64,000 nt of DNA from Bradyrhizobium sp. CCGE-LA001. GTDB taxonomy: Bacteria > Pseudomonadota > Alphaproteobacteria > Rhizobiales > Xanthobacteraceae. Position numbers and translations under genes: made by a program. Within the stretch, counting starts at the first letter, position 1. The number at the start of each line of letters is the position of its first letter. The notes under the pieces were generated by a model. The model made no database searches and was not told the DNA's origin. It was given only the letters and a program-made list of their open reading frames with translations. The DNA lies in contig NZ_CP013949.1 in the NCBI RefSeq assembly GCF_000296215.2, positions 6,875,501 to 6,939,500 on the forward strand, given 5' to 3'. Positions 46,018 to 56,282 of the stretch are shown here, in pieces.

Positions 46018-47199
46018 TCAGCCGCGCACGGCTTCCGCGAGCGGGCGCGGCGTGGCGGCGCCGGCCTTCGCGGCGGCGCTTTGGATGAATCCGCCGCCGA
46101 GCACGCGGGCCTGGCCACTAGGCGCATCGTAGAACACGCAGGCTTGCCCGGGCGAGACGCCCTCCTCGCCGGCAACGAGCTCGACCTCGTAACGGCCATT
46201 GCCGCCGCGCAGCCAGGCTGCTTGCGGGCTGCGGGTCGAGCGCACGCGCACGAACATCTCGAGGCCGGAGCCGATGGCGCTGTCGATGTCGCCACCGCCG
46301 ATCCAGTTGACGTCGCGCAAGCTGATGCGGTGCATCTTCAGCGCATCGCGCGGGCCGACCACGACGCGGCGCGCGGCGGCATCGAGGCGCACCACGAACA
46401 GCGGCGAGCCGGAGGCGATGCCGAGGCCGCGGCGCTGGCCGACGGTGAAATTGGCAATGCCGTTGTGCCGGCCGAGCACGCGTCCGTCGAGATCGACGAT
46501 CTCGCCGGGGTCCATCGCGTTCGGCCGCAGCCGCGTGATGATGTCGGTGTAGCGCCCCGTCGGCACGAAGCAGATGTCCTGGCTGTCGTGCTTGTCGGCG
46601 ACCGCGAGCCCAAAACGACGCGCGAGCTCGCGCGTCTCGGGCTTGGTCATGTCGCCGAGCGGAAAGCGCAGGAAGTCGAGCTGCTCTTGCGTGGTCGCGA
46701 ACAGGAAGTAGCTCTGGTCGCGGTCGCTGTCGGCGGCGCAGACAAGCGCGCGCGAGCCGTCGTCGCGACGGCGCGAAGCGACGTAATGGCCGGTGGCGAG
46801 CGCACGCGCGCCGAGCTCACGCGCGGTCTTCAGGAGATCGCGGAACTTGACGCTGCGGTTGCACTCGATGCAGGGCACCGGCGTCTCGCCGAGCGCGTAG
46901 CTATCGGCAAAGTTGTCGATGACGGACTCGCGAAAGCGGTCCTCGTAGTCGAGCACGTAATGGGGAATGCCGAGCTTGGCCGCGACGTCGCGGGCGTCGT
47001 GGATGTCCTGGCCGGCGCAGCAGGCGCCCTTGCGGTGAGTCGCCGCGCCATGGTCGTAGAGCTGCAGCGTGATGCCGACGACGTCGTAACCTTCAGCCTT
47101 GAGCAGCGCAGCCGTCGTCGAGGAATCGACGCCGCCCGACATGGCGACGACGACCCTGGTGTCCTCAGGACGGCCTTCGAGATCCAGACTGTTGAGCAT
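46018..47199 (-). CDS. mnmA: MnmA, tRNA-specific 2-thiouridylase
   Basis: 393-aa enzyme that thiolates U34 of Glu, Gln and Lys tRNAs. The start MLNSLDLEGRPED precedes the ATP-binding P-loop VVVAMSGGVDSST by the usual distance; longer upstream codons are ignored. It has the catalytic Cys in PCIECNR (~112) and second Cys in SQDICFVP (~205), plus the ATGHY and GQRRGLGI motifs. Normal length. Housekeeping gene marking the chromosomal core. Confidence 0.96.
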   Translation of the reverse strand: MLNSLDLEGRPEDTRVVVAMSGGVDSSTTAALLKAEGYDVVGITLQLYDHGAATHRKGACCAGQDIHDARDVAAKLGIPHYVLDYEDRFRESVIDNFADSYALGETPVPCIECNRSVKFRDLLKTARELGARALATGHYVASRRRDDGSRALVCAADSDRDQSYFLFATTQEQLDFLRFPLGDMTKPETRELARRFGLAVADKHDSQDICFVPTGRYTDIITRLRPNAMDPGEIVDLDGRVLGRHNGIANFTVGQRRGLGIASGSPLFVVRLDAAARRVVVGPRDALKMHRISLRDVNWIGGGDIDSAIGSGLEMFVRVRSTRSPQAAWLRGGNGRYEVELVAGEEGVSPGQACVFYDAPSGQARVLGGGFIQSAAAKAGAATPRPLAEAVRG

Positions 47200-47563
47200 G
47201 GGCCTTGTGAACAGTGCCTTGTGAGCAGCGCCTTGGCGTTCTGACGGCGGCGTGCGGCGCATCCGCGATTTGCGTGCCTCCGGCGGGACATCGGCAATCC
47301 CTTGGGGATGCTGGTTCCCCCGGGAGGCACAAGGCCCTGTCGAAAGCGGCTGAGAGTGACCTCTTTAATATAGGCGGCATTCCAGTGAAGCAATCACGCG
47401 GGCGCCTGCTTAGGGCAATTCTTGCCGGGGCGGCAGAAATGCCGGGGTCGCAGCGGCGGCGCCGCCGCGGTACAAATTCTACAAGACATTGATTTCATTG
47501 TTTAAATTTACCACCCGAGAGGCTGGCCCGCTCCTTGCTCCCTTCTATGCCGAGAATGTTTCC
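47200..47563. other. Divergent promoter region mnmA / fliK
   Basis: About 360 bp separate divergent mnmA and fliK. Short frames only. An AT-rich patch around 47360-47380 and another at 47490-47510 are plausible promoter sites, but no specific element can be assigned. Confidence 0.35.
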
Positions 47564-49225
47564 ATGAGGTCGCCTGTGGTCGGTCGGACGTCAGATATTG
47601 TGGCAAGCGTGCAGGTCCCGAGCGCGCAGCAAAAGCCTGCCCGCTCGCAGGCGCCGAAAGAGAGTTCCGCGACCGATTCCTTCGGCTCGCTGGTCGACAG
47701 CAACACCCAGGCGATCGACAACAACGCGCAGGCGCAGGACACCGCGCCGCGCCGGAGCGAGTCCGCCTCCTCGTCCGCCGCGGATCGCGCGCGCGACACC
47801 GCGTCCAGGGATGAGCCCGCGCAGAGTCGGGCGAGCGACGAGTCCGATAGGTCCGCGCCCGCCAGGAACGACGACGACGATCAGGTGAGTGAGACGGCGG
47901 CGGATCCGAGCAAGGAAGCCGGCAAGACCAAGGACAAGGATAAGGTCGAGGCCTCCGACACCAAATCGACCGATAAATCCGACGAGGCGAAGGGTGACAA
48001 GACCGACACCGTCGACGGCACCGACCCCGCGACCGCTGCCGTCGATGTGGCTGCCGCCACGCCGGCCGATGCGGGCCAGACCGCAATCCCCGATCCCAAC
48101 GCGATCGTCGTTGCCGCGCCGGTCGTGCCGGCCGATCCGAATGCAGCGGCAAACCAGACCGCCCCCAGCACCGCCTCACCGCTGACCATCGCCGCCGCCG
48201 GCCTTGCCGCCAGCGCCTCCACCGCGGCGCAGATTGCCGGCACCAAGACCGATACCGCCACGGCCGGCGACAAGAGCGCCAAGACCGCGGGCGCGGTGAT
48301 CGATGCCGAGACCACGACGACGCTCGGTGAGACCGCGACCGGCACCATTGAGGCAACCGCGACCGATGCGAAGGCCAATGGCGGCCTGATCGCCGCCGTC
48401 AACCAGGGCACGCCGAAGACCTCGTTTAGCGATGCGGCCACAGCGCAGGCCCAGACCGACGTCTCCAATATCGGCCAGGACACCGGCAAGACCGACACCG
48501 CCGCTGCGACGCCGACGCATGCAACTGCCGCCGGCACCAACGCCGCGCATGCCCAGGCCGCCAAGTCGCAGGCCGACGTCGGCCTGGCCGAGGCCAAGGC
48601 CGGCGCCGCCGACCGCAGCGCCGATGCCGGGCCGGCGACGGCCAATACCCACGCTCATGCAACGGCGCAGGCGAGCCTGCCCGCAACCGACACCAGCGCG
48701 CAGGCGGCCTCGGCCGTGCAGGCGCCGCTGACCAATACGATCTCGGCCGCCACCGCCTCGACCGCGACGCTGACCGCGACCGCGGCGACCCACACGGCCG
48801 TGCCCATCAGCGGCATCCCGATCGAGATCGCGGCTGCGATCCGCTCCGGCAAGTCGCGCTTCGACATCAGCCTCGATCCGGCCGAACTCGGCAAGATCGA
48901 TGTCCGCATCAATATCGACCGCAACGGCCAGGTCACCTCGCACCTCACCGTCGAGAAGCCGGAAACGCTGCAGATGCTGCGTCAGGACGCACCGCAATTG
49001 CAGCGCGCGCTCGACGATGCCGGCTTCAAGACCGGCAGCAACGGGCTGTCCTTCAGCCTGCGCGACCAGAATTCGTCGGGCCAGAACTCCGGCCAGAACC
49101 AGGACAATGGCGGCAATGCCCGCCGGCTGGTCATCAGTGAGGACGAAACCATTGCAGCAGCGCCCGTCGGGCGCGGCTACGGCCGCATGCTCGGATCGAG
49201 CAGCGGCGTCGACATCAGAGTGTAA
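47564..49225 (+). CDS. fliK: FliK, flagellar hook-length control protein
   Basis: 553-aa protein from the ATG at 47564 (a TTG 25 codons upstream is also open; neither has a strong ribosome site). The long N-terminal region is Ala/Thr/Asp-rich low-complexity sequence typical of FliK rulers. The C-terminal Flg_hook domain is clear: IAAAIRSGKSRFDISLDPAELGKIDVRI, in parts, with LDPAELGKIDV and HLTVEKPETLQMLR. FliK measures hook length and switches export specificity. flgD follows 12 bp later. Confidence 0.9.
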   Translation: MRSPVVGRTSDIVASVQVPSAQQKPARSQAPKESSATDSFGSLVDSNTQAIDNNAQAQDTAPRRSESASSSAADRARDTASRDEPAQSRASDESDRSAPARNDDDDQVSETAADPSKEAGKTKDKDKVEASDTKSTDKSDEAKGDKTDTVDGTDPATAAVDVAAATPADAGQTAIPDPNAIVVAAPVVPADPNAAANQTAPSTASPLTIAAAGLAASASTAAQIAGTKTDTATAGDKSAKTAGAVIDAETTTTLGETATGTIEATATDAKANGGLIAAVNQGTPKTSFSDAATAQAQTDVSNIGQDTGKTDTAAATPTHATAAGTNAAHAQAAKSQADVGLAEAKAGAADRSADAGPATANTHAHATAQASLPATDTSAQAASAVQAPLTNTISAATASTATLTATAATHTAVPISGIPIEIAAAIRSGKSRFDISLDPAELGKIDVRINIDRNGQVTSHLTVEKPETLQMLRQDAPQLQRALDDAGFKTGSNGLSFSLRDQNSSGQNSGQNQDNGGNARRLVISEDETIAAAPVGRGYGRMLGSSSGVDIRV

Positions 49226-49237
49226 GGAGTATTGGAC

Positions 49238-49945
49238 ATGGCTACCACGAACGCCGCGACCTCCTCGCCCGTCGTCTCCGGAACGACGGACCTTCCGAAA
49301 TCCTCCTCGTCGAACTCGATGAGCTCGACCACGGGATCGACGCTCGCCGGCAATTTCCAGACCTTCCTGACGCTGCTGACGACGCAGCTCCAGAATCAGA
49401 ACCCGCTGGATCCGCTCGACACCAACCAGTTCACGCAGCAGCTGGTGCAGTTCGCCGGCGTCGAGCAACAGCTCAAGACCAACGATGCGCTGGCCCAGCT
49501 CGTTACCCTGCAGCAGACCACGCAGGCGACACAGGCGCTGGGCTTCGTCGGCAAGACCGCTCTCGTCGACGGCACGACCGCGACCATGACCAACTCGTCT
49601 GCGACCTGGCACCTCAACGTTCCCACCGACTCGACCGTCGACATCACCGTCGCCAATGCCAGCGGCCAGACCGTGTTCACCGGCAAATATACCGCCGCCG
49701 CCGGCACCGACATCCCCTTCACCTGGAACGGGCAGGGCAACGACGGCACGCAATGGCCCGACGGCAAGTACACGATCTCGGCCACGGGCAAGGACATCGC
49801 GAACAACAATGTCGGCATCGCCGCCCAGGTGCAGGGCGTGGTGTCCTCGGTCGACCTGACCCAGTCGCCGCCGCTGCTCACCATCGACGGCGCCAGCTAC
49901 ACCCTGAGCCAGGTCAAGAGCATCATCGCGACCAGCAGCAATTGA
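49238..49945 (+). CDS. flgD: FlgD, flagellar hook assembly (capping) protein
   Basis: 235-aa hook cap protein. The start MATTNAATSS has AAGGAG eight bases upstream. The N-terminal export/capping region shows FLTLLTTQLQNQNPLDPLDTNQFTQQL (key residues QLQNQNPLDP), and a FLIG-like beta domain follows (FTWNGQGNDGTQWPDGKYT). Required for hook polymerisation. Linked to fliK as usual in alphaproteobacteria. Confidence 0.95.
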   Translation: MATTNAATSSPVVSGTTDLPKSSSSNSMSSTTGSTLAGNFQTFLTLLTTQLQNQNPLDPLDTNQFTQQLVQFAGVEQQLKTNDALAQLVTLQQTTQATQALGFVGKTALVDGTTATMTNSSATWHLNVPTDSTVDITVANASGQTVFTGKYTAAAGTDIPFTWNGQGNDGTQWPDGKYTISATGKDIANNNVGIAAQVQGVVSSVDLTQSPPLLTIDGASYTLSQVKSIIATSSN

Positions 49946-49971
49946 GGGCGCGCACGCGCGCCACATATGAG

Positions 49972-50131
49972 GTGTCATCCCCGCCTAGTGCGCAATTGCG
50001 CACGGGGGGCGGGGATCCATAACCCCAGGACGTCGTTTTCGCATGAAGCGGTAACTTCCGAGTCGTCGTCAAACTACTCCCTGGGGTTATGGATCCCAGG
50101 CTGGCGCTCCGCGCGCCCCGGGACGACAGTA
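49972..50131. repeat. Palindromic interspersed repeat (type C/D family, copy 1)
   Basis: 160-bp element: outer arms GTGTCATCCCCGC / GGGACGACA-like, inner arms ATCCATAACCCCAGGA and CCCTGGGGTTATGGATC, with GTCGTCGTCAAACTACTCC near the centre. The CCATAACCCCAG and TTTGACGACGAC blocks also occur in the repeat at 56062-56191, in inverted orientation, so both belong to one family. Confidence 0.9.
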
Positions 50132-50165
50132 GAGAGCCTTGCAACATCGCGTTCAGGCCCTCATT

Positions 50166-50182
50166 CGTTAGTAAAGTATTAA
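50166..50182. promoter_or_regulatory. Possible CtrA-binding site upstream of sciP-like gene
   Basis: TTAG-N7-TTAAC at 50168-50183 differs from the CtrA consensus TTAA-N7-TTAA at one base. It lies about 170 bp before the SciP-like gene. In Caulobacter sciP is CtrA-activated, which makes the site plausible; one mismatch leaves it uncertain. Confidence 0.4.
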
Positions 50183-50351
50183 CGAACACCCCTGCCTGGC
50201 CTGCTAAATCGCGTTTTCAGCGCCCCGGGCCGCCCGTGTTCCCGCCAGTTTCAACGAGAATTGTATTGAAGCCTTAGGCTTAGCGGATTTTTAAGCCGCG
50301 GGGGTTACGGTTACGGCGTGAGTTCAGTGGTTGAGAGTTTGTGAGTACGCC

Positions 50352-50627
50352 ATGACAGAACCCCATCGCCCGAGGGTAAAATACGTCATCGGGCCGGACG
50401 GCAGTCCGTTGACGATCGCGGATCTGCCTGCACCCGGCACCAAACGCTGGGTCATCCGCCGCAAGGCTGAAGTCGTCGCCGCTGTCCGCGGTGGACTTCT
50501 CTCCCTTGAGGAGGCCTGCAGCCGTTATACCCTGACGGTCGACGAATTCCTCTCCTGGCAGTTTTCCATCGACCAGCACGGTCTGGCGGGTCTTCGCACC
50601 ACCCGCATCCAGCAATATCGCCAGTAA
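50352..50627 (+). CDS. sciP: SciP-like CtrA inhibitor (DUF1153)
   Basis: 91-aa DUF1153 protein. The start MTEPHRPRVKYVIGPDG fits the family; a longer frame begins 7 codons upstream. Segments LPAPGTKRWVIRRKAEVVAAV and GLLSLEEACSRYTLTVDEFLSW (a helix-turn-helix) are characteristic, followed by GLRTTRIQQYR. In Caulobacter SciP binds CtrA and represses its targets including flagellar genes. Its place inside the flagellar cluster supports a cell-cycle link. A terminator follows. Confidence 0.88.
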   Translation: MTEPHRPRVKYVIGPDGSPLTIADLPAPGTKRWVIRRKAEVVAAVRGGLLSLEEACSRYTLTVDEFLSWQFSIDQHGLAGLRTTRIQQYRQ

Positions 50628-50655
50628 GCGATCCGGAAATCTGCGGCTTTTGACG

Positions 50656-50688
50656 AAAATCGGCCCCGCCCTGCGAGGCCGATTTTTT
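50656..50688 (+). terminator. Rho-independent terminator after sciP
   Basis: AAATCGGCC and GGCCGATTTTTT form a perfect 9-bp stem around an 11-nt loop, ending in a run of six T. It starts 28 bp after the sciP stop and separates it from fliF. Confidence 0.85.
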
Positions 50689-50809
50689 CATGGCGTTAAC
50701 TTTTGTCCGACCTCTTAACCTTCGTTAACCATATCGAAACCATCACCTAGGCAATAATTGCCCACTCGGCCTTTCCGGTGAAAGCGGCCGAATCTGTTGG
50801 GGCGGTTGC

Positions 50810-52423
50810 TTGCAAGGTCTTGCGGACTTTCTGAAAAGTATCGGCGCCGCCCGGTTCGGGGCCATGATCGCGGTCACTGCCGCGCTCATCGGCTTCTTCG
50901 CGTTCGTCATCATGCGCGTCACCACGCCGCAGATGACGACGCTGTTCACCGACCTCAGCGTCGAGGACTCCTCCAGCATCATCAAGGATCTGGAGCGCCA
51001 GGGCATCCAATTCGAGATCCGCAATGAGGGCTCCATCATCATGGTGCCCAAGGACAAGGTCACGCGGCTGAGGATGAAGCTGGCCGAGGGCGGCCTGCCC
51101 AAGGGCGGCGGCGTCGGCTATGAGGTGTTCGACAAGTCGGACGCGCTCGGCACCACCTCCTTCGTCCAGAACATCAATCATTTGCGCGCGCTGGAGGGCG
51201 AGCTCGCCCGCACCATCCGCGCCATCGACCGCATCCAGAACGCCCGCGTCCATCTGGTGCTGCCGGAGCGTCCGCTGTTCGCGCGCGAGGCGCCGGAGCC
51301 GTCGGCCTCGATCGTGGTCCGCGTCCGCGGCGCGCTCGAAGCCCAGCAGATCCGCGCCATCCGCCACCTCGTCGCCTCCGCGGTCAACGGGCTGAAGCCG
51401 CAGCGGGTCTCGATCGTCGACGAGGCCGGCCAGCTGCTGGCCGATGGCGCCCAGACCGATCCGGAGCAGGCGCTCGGCGACGAACGCCGCATCGCCTTCG
51501 AGAAGCGGATACGCAAGCAGGTCGAGGACATCGTTTCCTCCGTGGTCGGCTCGGGCCGCGCCCGCGTGCAACTCTCCGCCGATTTCGACTTCAACAAGGT
51601 CACCCAGACCTCGGACAAGTTCGATCCCGAAGGCCGCGTGCTGCGCTCGAGCCAGACCCGCGAAGAGCAGAGCATGACCGCCGACAATACCGGCCAGGTC
51701 ACCGTCAACAACGAGCTGCCCGGCAACCAGCAGAACAACGGCGTGGCGGCCAAGGACCAGAGCAAGAAGACCGAAGAGACCAACAATTACGAGATTTCCC
51801 GCACCACCAAGACCGAGGTGACCGAGGCCGGGCGGGTCAATCGCATCTCGGTCGCGGTGCTCGTCGACGGCATCTATTCAAAGAACGACAAGGGCGAGCT
51901 CGCTTATCAGGACCGCACCAAGGAGCAGCTCGACCGCATCGCCGCGCTGGTGCGCTCGGCGATCGGCTTCGACCAGAAGCGCGGCGACCAGGTCGAGGTC
52001 GTCAACCTCCGCTTCGCCGACGCGCCCTCCACCGCCCCGATCGGCGAACCCTCGGGCTTTCTTGGCATGCTCCAGTTCACCAAGGACGACCTCATGTACT
52101 TCGTCGAGCTCGGCGTGATGATGCTGCTCGGCCTCGTCGTGCTGTTCCTGGTGATCCGCCCGCTGGTCAAGCGCATCCTCGCTTCCGACGAAGTCGCCGC
52201 CGCCATCTCCGGCGTGCTGACGGGACCCGCACCTTCGGAAGAGGCTGCGCCGGCCGCCGGCCAGCCACTGCTGCCGAGCGGCGCCGCCAGCGCGATCGAC
52301 GTCGCCACCATTCAGGGCCAGGTCCACGCTCAATCCGTCCACCGCGTCGGCGAGCTCGCCGAACGCAACCCCAACGAAACCGTTGCCATCATCCGCCAAT
52401 GGCTGACCGAACCCGCGAAATAA
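50810..52423 (+). CDS. fliF: FliF, flagellar MS-ring protein
   Basis: 537-aa inner-membrane ring protein. The start is a TTG (LQGLADFLKSIG) in the position of the family N terminus; no better ATG lies nearby. It has a first membrane helix (~18-38), ring-building motifs with GGVGYEVFDKSDALGTTSFVQ in pieces (key residues GYEVFDKSDALG), RALEGELARTI, and a second helix (ELGVMMLLGLVVLFLVIRPL, ~425-447), then the C-terminal FliG-binding tail (NPNETVAIIRQWLTE). First gene of fliF-G-H-N-flbD. Confidence 0.95.
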   Translation: MQGLADFLKSIGAARFGAMIAVTAALIGFFAFVIMRVTTPQMTTLFTDLSVEDSSSIIKDLERQGIQFEIRNEGSIIMVPKDKVTRLRMKLAEGGLPKGGGVGYEVFDKSDALGTTSFVQNINHLRALEGELARTIRAIDRIQNARVHLVLPERPLFAREAPEPSASIVVRVRGALEAQQIRAIRHLVASAVNGLKPQRVSIVDEAGQLLADGAQTDPEQALGDERRIAFEKRIRKQVEDIVSSVVGSGRARVQLSADFDFNKVTQTSDKFDPEGRVLRSSQTREEQSMTADNTGQVTVNNELPGNQQNNGVAAKDQSKKTEETNNYEISRTTKTEVTEAGRVNRISVAVLVDGIYSKNDKGELAYQDRTKEQLDRIAALVRSAIGFDQKRGDQVEVVNLRFADAPSTAPIGEPSGFLGMLQFTKDDLMYFVELGVMMLLGLVVLFLVIRPLVKRILASDEVAAAISGVLTGPAPSEEAAPAAGQPLLPSGAASAIDVATIQGQVHAQSVHRVGELAERNPNETVAIIRQWLTEPAK

Positions 52424-52464
52424 CCCAAACCAACTCTGCCAAGTGCATCAAGAAGTGATCTGAC

Positions 52465-53559
52465 ATGGCCGCCAATCTGCAGAACGCCAACTCCAACGAC
52501 ATCACCAGCGTGATCTCCACGCTCGGTCAGCGCGCCGGCAGCCGTGCAGGCGGCGCCAAGGCTGAAGCGCTTGCGGGCCCCAAGCGTGCCGCGATCCTGA
52601 TGCTGGCGCTCGGTGAGCAATATGGCGGCAAGATCTGGTCGCTGCTCGACGACGACGAGGTGCGCCAGCTCTCGCTGGAGATGTCGACGCTCGGTACCGT
52701 CGAGGTCGACACCGTCGAGGACATGCTGCTCGAATTCGTCTCGCGCATGTCGGCCTCGGGCGCGCTGATGGGCAATTTCGACGCCACCGAGCGCCTGCTC
52801 CAGCAGTACCTGCCGCCCGAGCGCGTCAACGGCATCATGGACGAGATCCGCGGCCCTGCCGGCCGCAACATGTGGGAGAAGCTCTCCAACGTGCAGGAAG
52901 AGGTCCTCGCCAACTACCTCAAGAACGAATACCCGCAGACCATTGCCGTGGTGCTCTCGAAGCTGAAGTCGGAGCATGCCGCCCGCGTGCTCGGCATCCT
53001 GCCCGAAGAGCTCGCGCTGGACGTCATCAACCGCATGCTGAAGATGGAGGCGGTGCAGAAGGAGGTGATCGAGAGCGTGGAGAAGACGCTGCGCACCGAG
53101 TTCATGTCCAATCTGTCGCAGACCCGCCGCCGCGATGCCCACGAGGTGATGGCGGAGATCTTCAACAATTTCGACCGCCAGACCGAGACCCGCTTCATCA
53201 CCTCGCTGGAAGAGGACAACCGGGAATCGGCCGAGCGCATCAAGGCGCTGATGTTCACCTTCGACGACCTCGTGAAGCTGGATTCAGGCTCGGCCCAGAC
53301 CCTGATGCGCAACGTCGACAAGGACAAGCTCGGCGTCGCGCTCAAGAGCGCCAACGAGGACGTCCGCAACTTCTTCTTCGGCAACATGTCCTCGCGCGCT
53401 GCCAAGATGCTCCAGGATGACATGGCAGCGATGGGCCCGGTGCGCCTGCGCGACGTCGACGAGGCCCAGGCGCTGCTCGTCAATCTCGCCAAGGACCTCG
53501 CCGCCAAGGGCGAGATCATGCTGACCAAGAACCGCGCCGACGACGAGCTGGTGTACTGA
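52465..53559 (+). CDS. fliG: FliG, flagellar motor switch protein
   Basis: 364-aa rotor protein, slightly longer than usual owing to an N-terminal extension of about 25 residues. It has N-terminal FliF-binding (GPKRAAILMLALGE), a central armadillo domain with EYPQTIAVVLSKL, and the C-terminal torque helix (LALKSANEDVRNFFFGNMSSRAA, key residues ANEDVRNFFFGNMS). Its stop overlaps the fliH ATG. Confidence 0.96.
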   Translation: MAANLQNANSNDITSVISTLGQRAGSRAGGAKAEALAGPKRAAILMLALGEQYGGKIWSLLDDDEVRQLSLEMSTLGTVEVDTVEDMLLEFVSRMSASGALMGNFDATERLLQQYLPPERVNGIMDEIRGPAGRNMWEKLSNVQEEVLANYLKNEYPQTIAVVLSKLKSEHAARVLGILPEELALDVINRMLKMEAVQKEVIESVEKTLRTEFMSNLSQTRRRDAHEVMAEIFNNFDRQTETRFITSLEEDNRESAERIKALMFTFDDLVKLDSGSAQTLMRNVDKDKLGVALKSANEDVRNFFFGNMSSRAAKMLQDDMAAMGPVRLRDVDEAQALLVNLAKDLAAKGEIMLTKNRADDELVY

Positions 53560-54182
53560 TGGCCGCTCCGGCGAAATTCCTGTTCGATACCGACTTCGCG
53601 GCGCCCGAACGGTCGACGCGCGAGAAGGGCGCGACCGCGGCCGAGATCGCCCAGAAGGTCGCGGAAGCCGAGGCCCGGGCCTATCAGGACGGCTTTGCCG
53701 CCGGCCAGCGCGAGGCCAAGGCGGAGAGCGACCGCCGCGTCGCGCTCGCCATGGAAGAGATCAACATCGCAATTCGCGGTGTCGCCTCCGGCATCGGCAG
53801 CATCGAGACCAAGATGGAGACCGAGGCGGTCGAGGTCGCGGTCGCGGTCGCCCGCAAGCTGTGCGCCGATCTGGTCGCGGCCGAGCCGCTCGGCGAGATC
53901 ATGGCACTGGTCAAGGACTGCTTCTCGCATCTGGTCGCGACGCCGCATCTCGTCGTCCGCATCAACGACGCGCTCTACGATGCGGCGCGCGACAAGATCG
54001 AGCGGCTCGCCAAGCAGAGCGGCTTCGAGGGCCGGCTGGTGATCCTGGCCGAGCCGGAGATCGCGACCGGCGATTGCCGGATCGAATGGGCCGATGGCGG
54101 CGTCGTGCTGGAGCGCAACGCCATCGCGGCCAAGATCGACGAAATGGTCGGACGCTACATCGCGTCCCGCAGGGGGAATTAA
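53559..54182 (+). CDS. fliH: FliH, flagellar export ATPase regulator
   Basis: 207-aa protein in the fliH slot. An Ala/Glu-rich N-terminal coiled coil (AEIAQKVAEAEARAYQDGFAAGQREAKAE, position ~28-60) contains the family's GFAAGQ pattern. The C-terminal domain resembles the V/A-ATPase E-subunit fold (VRINDALYDAARDKIERLA; CRIEWADGGV). FliH escorts and restrains the FliI ATPase; fliI is not adjacent here. ATG overlaps the fliG stop. Confidence 0.9.
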   Translation: MAAPAKFLFDTDFAAPERSTREKGATAAEIAQKVAEAEARAYQDGFAAGQREAKAESDRRVALAMEEINIAIRGVASGIGSIETKMETEAVEVAVAVARKLCADLVAAEPLGEIMALVKDCFSHLVATPHLVVRINDALYDAARDKIERLAKQSGFEGRLVILAEPEIATGDCRIEWADGGVVLERNAIAAKIDEMVGRYIASRRGN

Positions 54183-54185
54183 GCC

Positions 54186-54536
54186 ATGAGCGACACCGAC
54201 GGACAGGTCCCGCTGCCCGATCTCAACGGCCCGATGCCGCCCACCGGCACCGATGTCGGCTATACCGAGGACGAATACGCGGCGCGCGTCGCGGCCGACC
54301 TCGAAGCCGTGTTCGACGTGCCGGTGCAGGTCTCGGCCGTGCTCGGCCGTTCCAAGATGGACGTGGGCGAGCTGTTGAAGCTCGGGCCCGGCACCGTGCT
54401 CGAGCTTGACCGGCGCGTCGGCGAGGCCATCGACATCTACGTCAACAACCGTCTCGTCGCCCGCGGCGAGGTGGTGCTGGTCGAAGACAAGCTCGGCGTG
54501 ACCATGACCGAAATCATCAAGACCGATCGCGGCTAG
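54186..54536 (+). CDS. fliN: FliN, flagellar motor switch protein
   Basis: 116-aa C-ring protein. The C-terminal SpoA domain shows FDVPVQVSAVLGRSKMDVGELLKLGPGTV in pieces (key residues VPVQVSAVLGR and LLKLGPGTVLELD) and VNNRLVARGEVVLVEDKLGV. Ends with TEIIKTDR. Three bp after fliH; part of the same transcript. Confidence 0.95.
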   Translation: MSDTDGQVPLPDLNGPMPPTGTDVGYTEDEYAARVAADLEAVFDVPVQVSAVLGRSKMDVGELLKLGPGTVLELDRRVGEAIDIYVNNRLVARGEVVLVEDKLGVTMTEIIKTDRG

Positions 54537-54587
54537 CGAACACAGGAATGACGCGCGGCAGCGCGAACAGACGGACAGGAGACTGAC

Positions 54588-55970
<1,383 letters not shown>

Positions 55971-55999
55971 GGCGGTATACGCTGATTGAGAATGCAGAA

Positions 56000-56029
56000 T
56001 GCCCGGGCTTGGCTCGGGCATTTTGTTTT
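56000..56029 (+). terminator. Hairpin terminator after flbD
   Basis: TGCCCGGGCT and GGCTCGGGCA form a stem with a 2-base loop and one mismatch, followed by TTTTGTTTT. It lies 30 bp after the flbD stop and ends the flagellar operon. Confidence 0.75.
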
Positions 56030-56061
56030 GGGGTGAGACAAAGGTTGGCGCCACACCCTCA

Positions 56062-56191
56062 GTGTCGTCCCTGCGAACGCAGGGACCCATAACCCCAGAG
56101 AGGAGTTTGACGACGACTATGGTCCGGTAACTCCTACCGCTTTCAACCGATCGATTCCGCGGTATGGGTCCCTGCGTTCGCAGGGACGACA
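56062..56191. repeat. Palindromic interspersed repeat (type C/D family, copy 2)
   Basis: Outer arms GTGTCGTCCCTGCGAACGCAG and CTGCGTTCGCAGGGACGACA are near-perfect complements, with CCCATAACCCCAGAGAGGAG and TTTGACGACGAC inside. Shares the CATAACCCCAG and GACGACGAC core with the copy at 49972-50131. Confidence 0.9.
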
Positions 56192-56282
56192 GGAGTAGAC
56201 ATGGCGGCATCGCGTTCTCCGACTAGGTCGCGCCAGCACGACGCCCTATAAACCCCGGCTGACAACCTACGCGAGGATGAAC

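Noticed and set aside
48176..49978. 600-codon minus-strand ORF across fliK and flgD
   Set aside because: It is the antisense frame of GC-rich fliK/flgD; composition is Gly/Arg/Val repeats with no domain.
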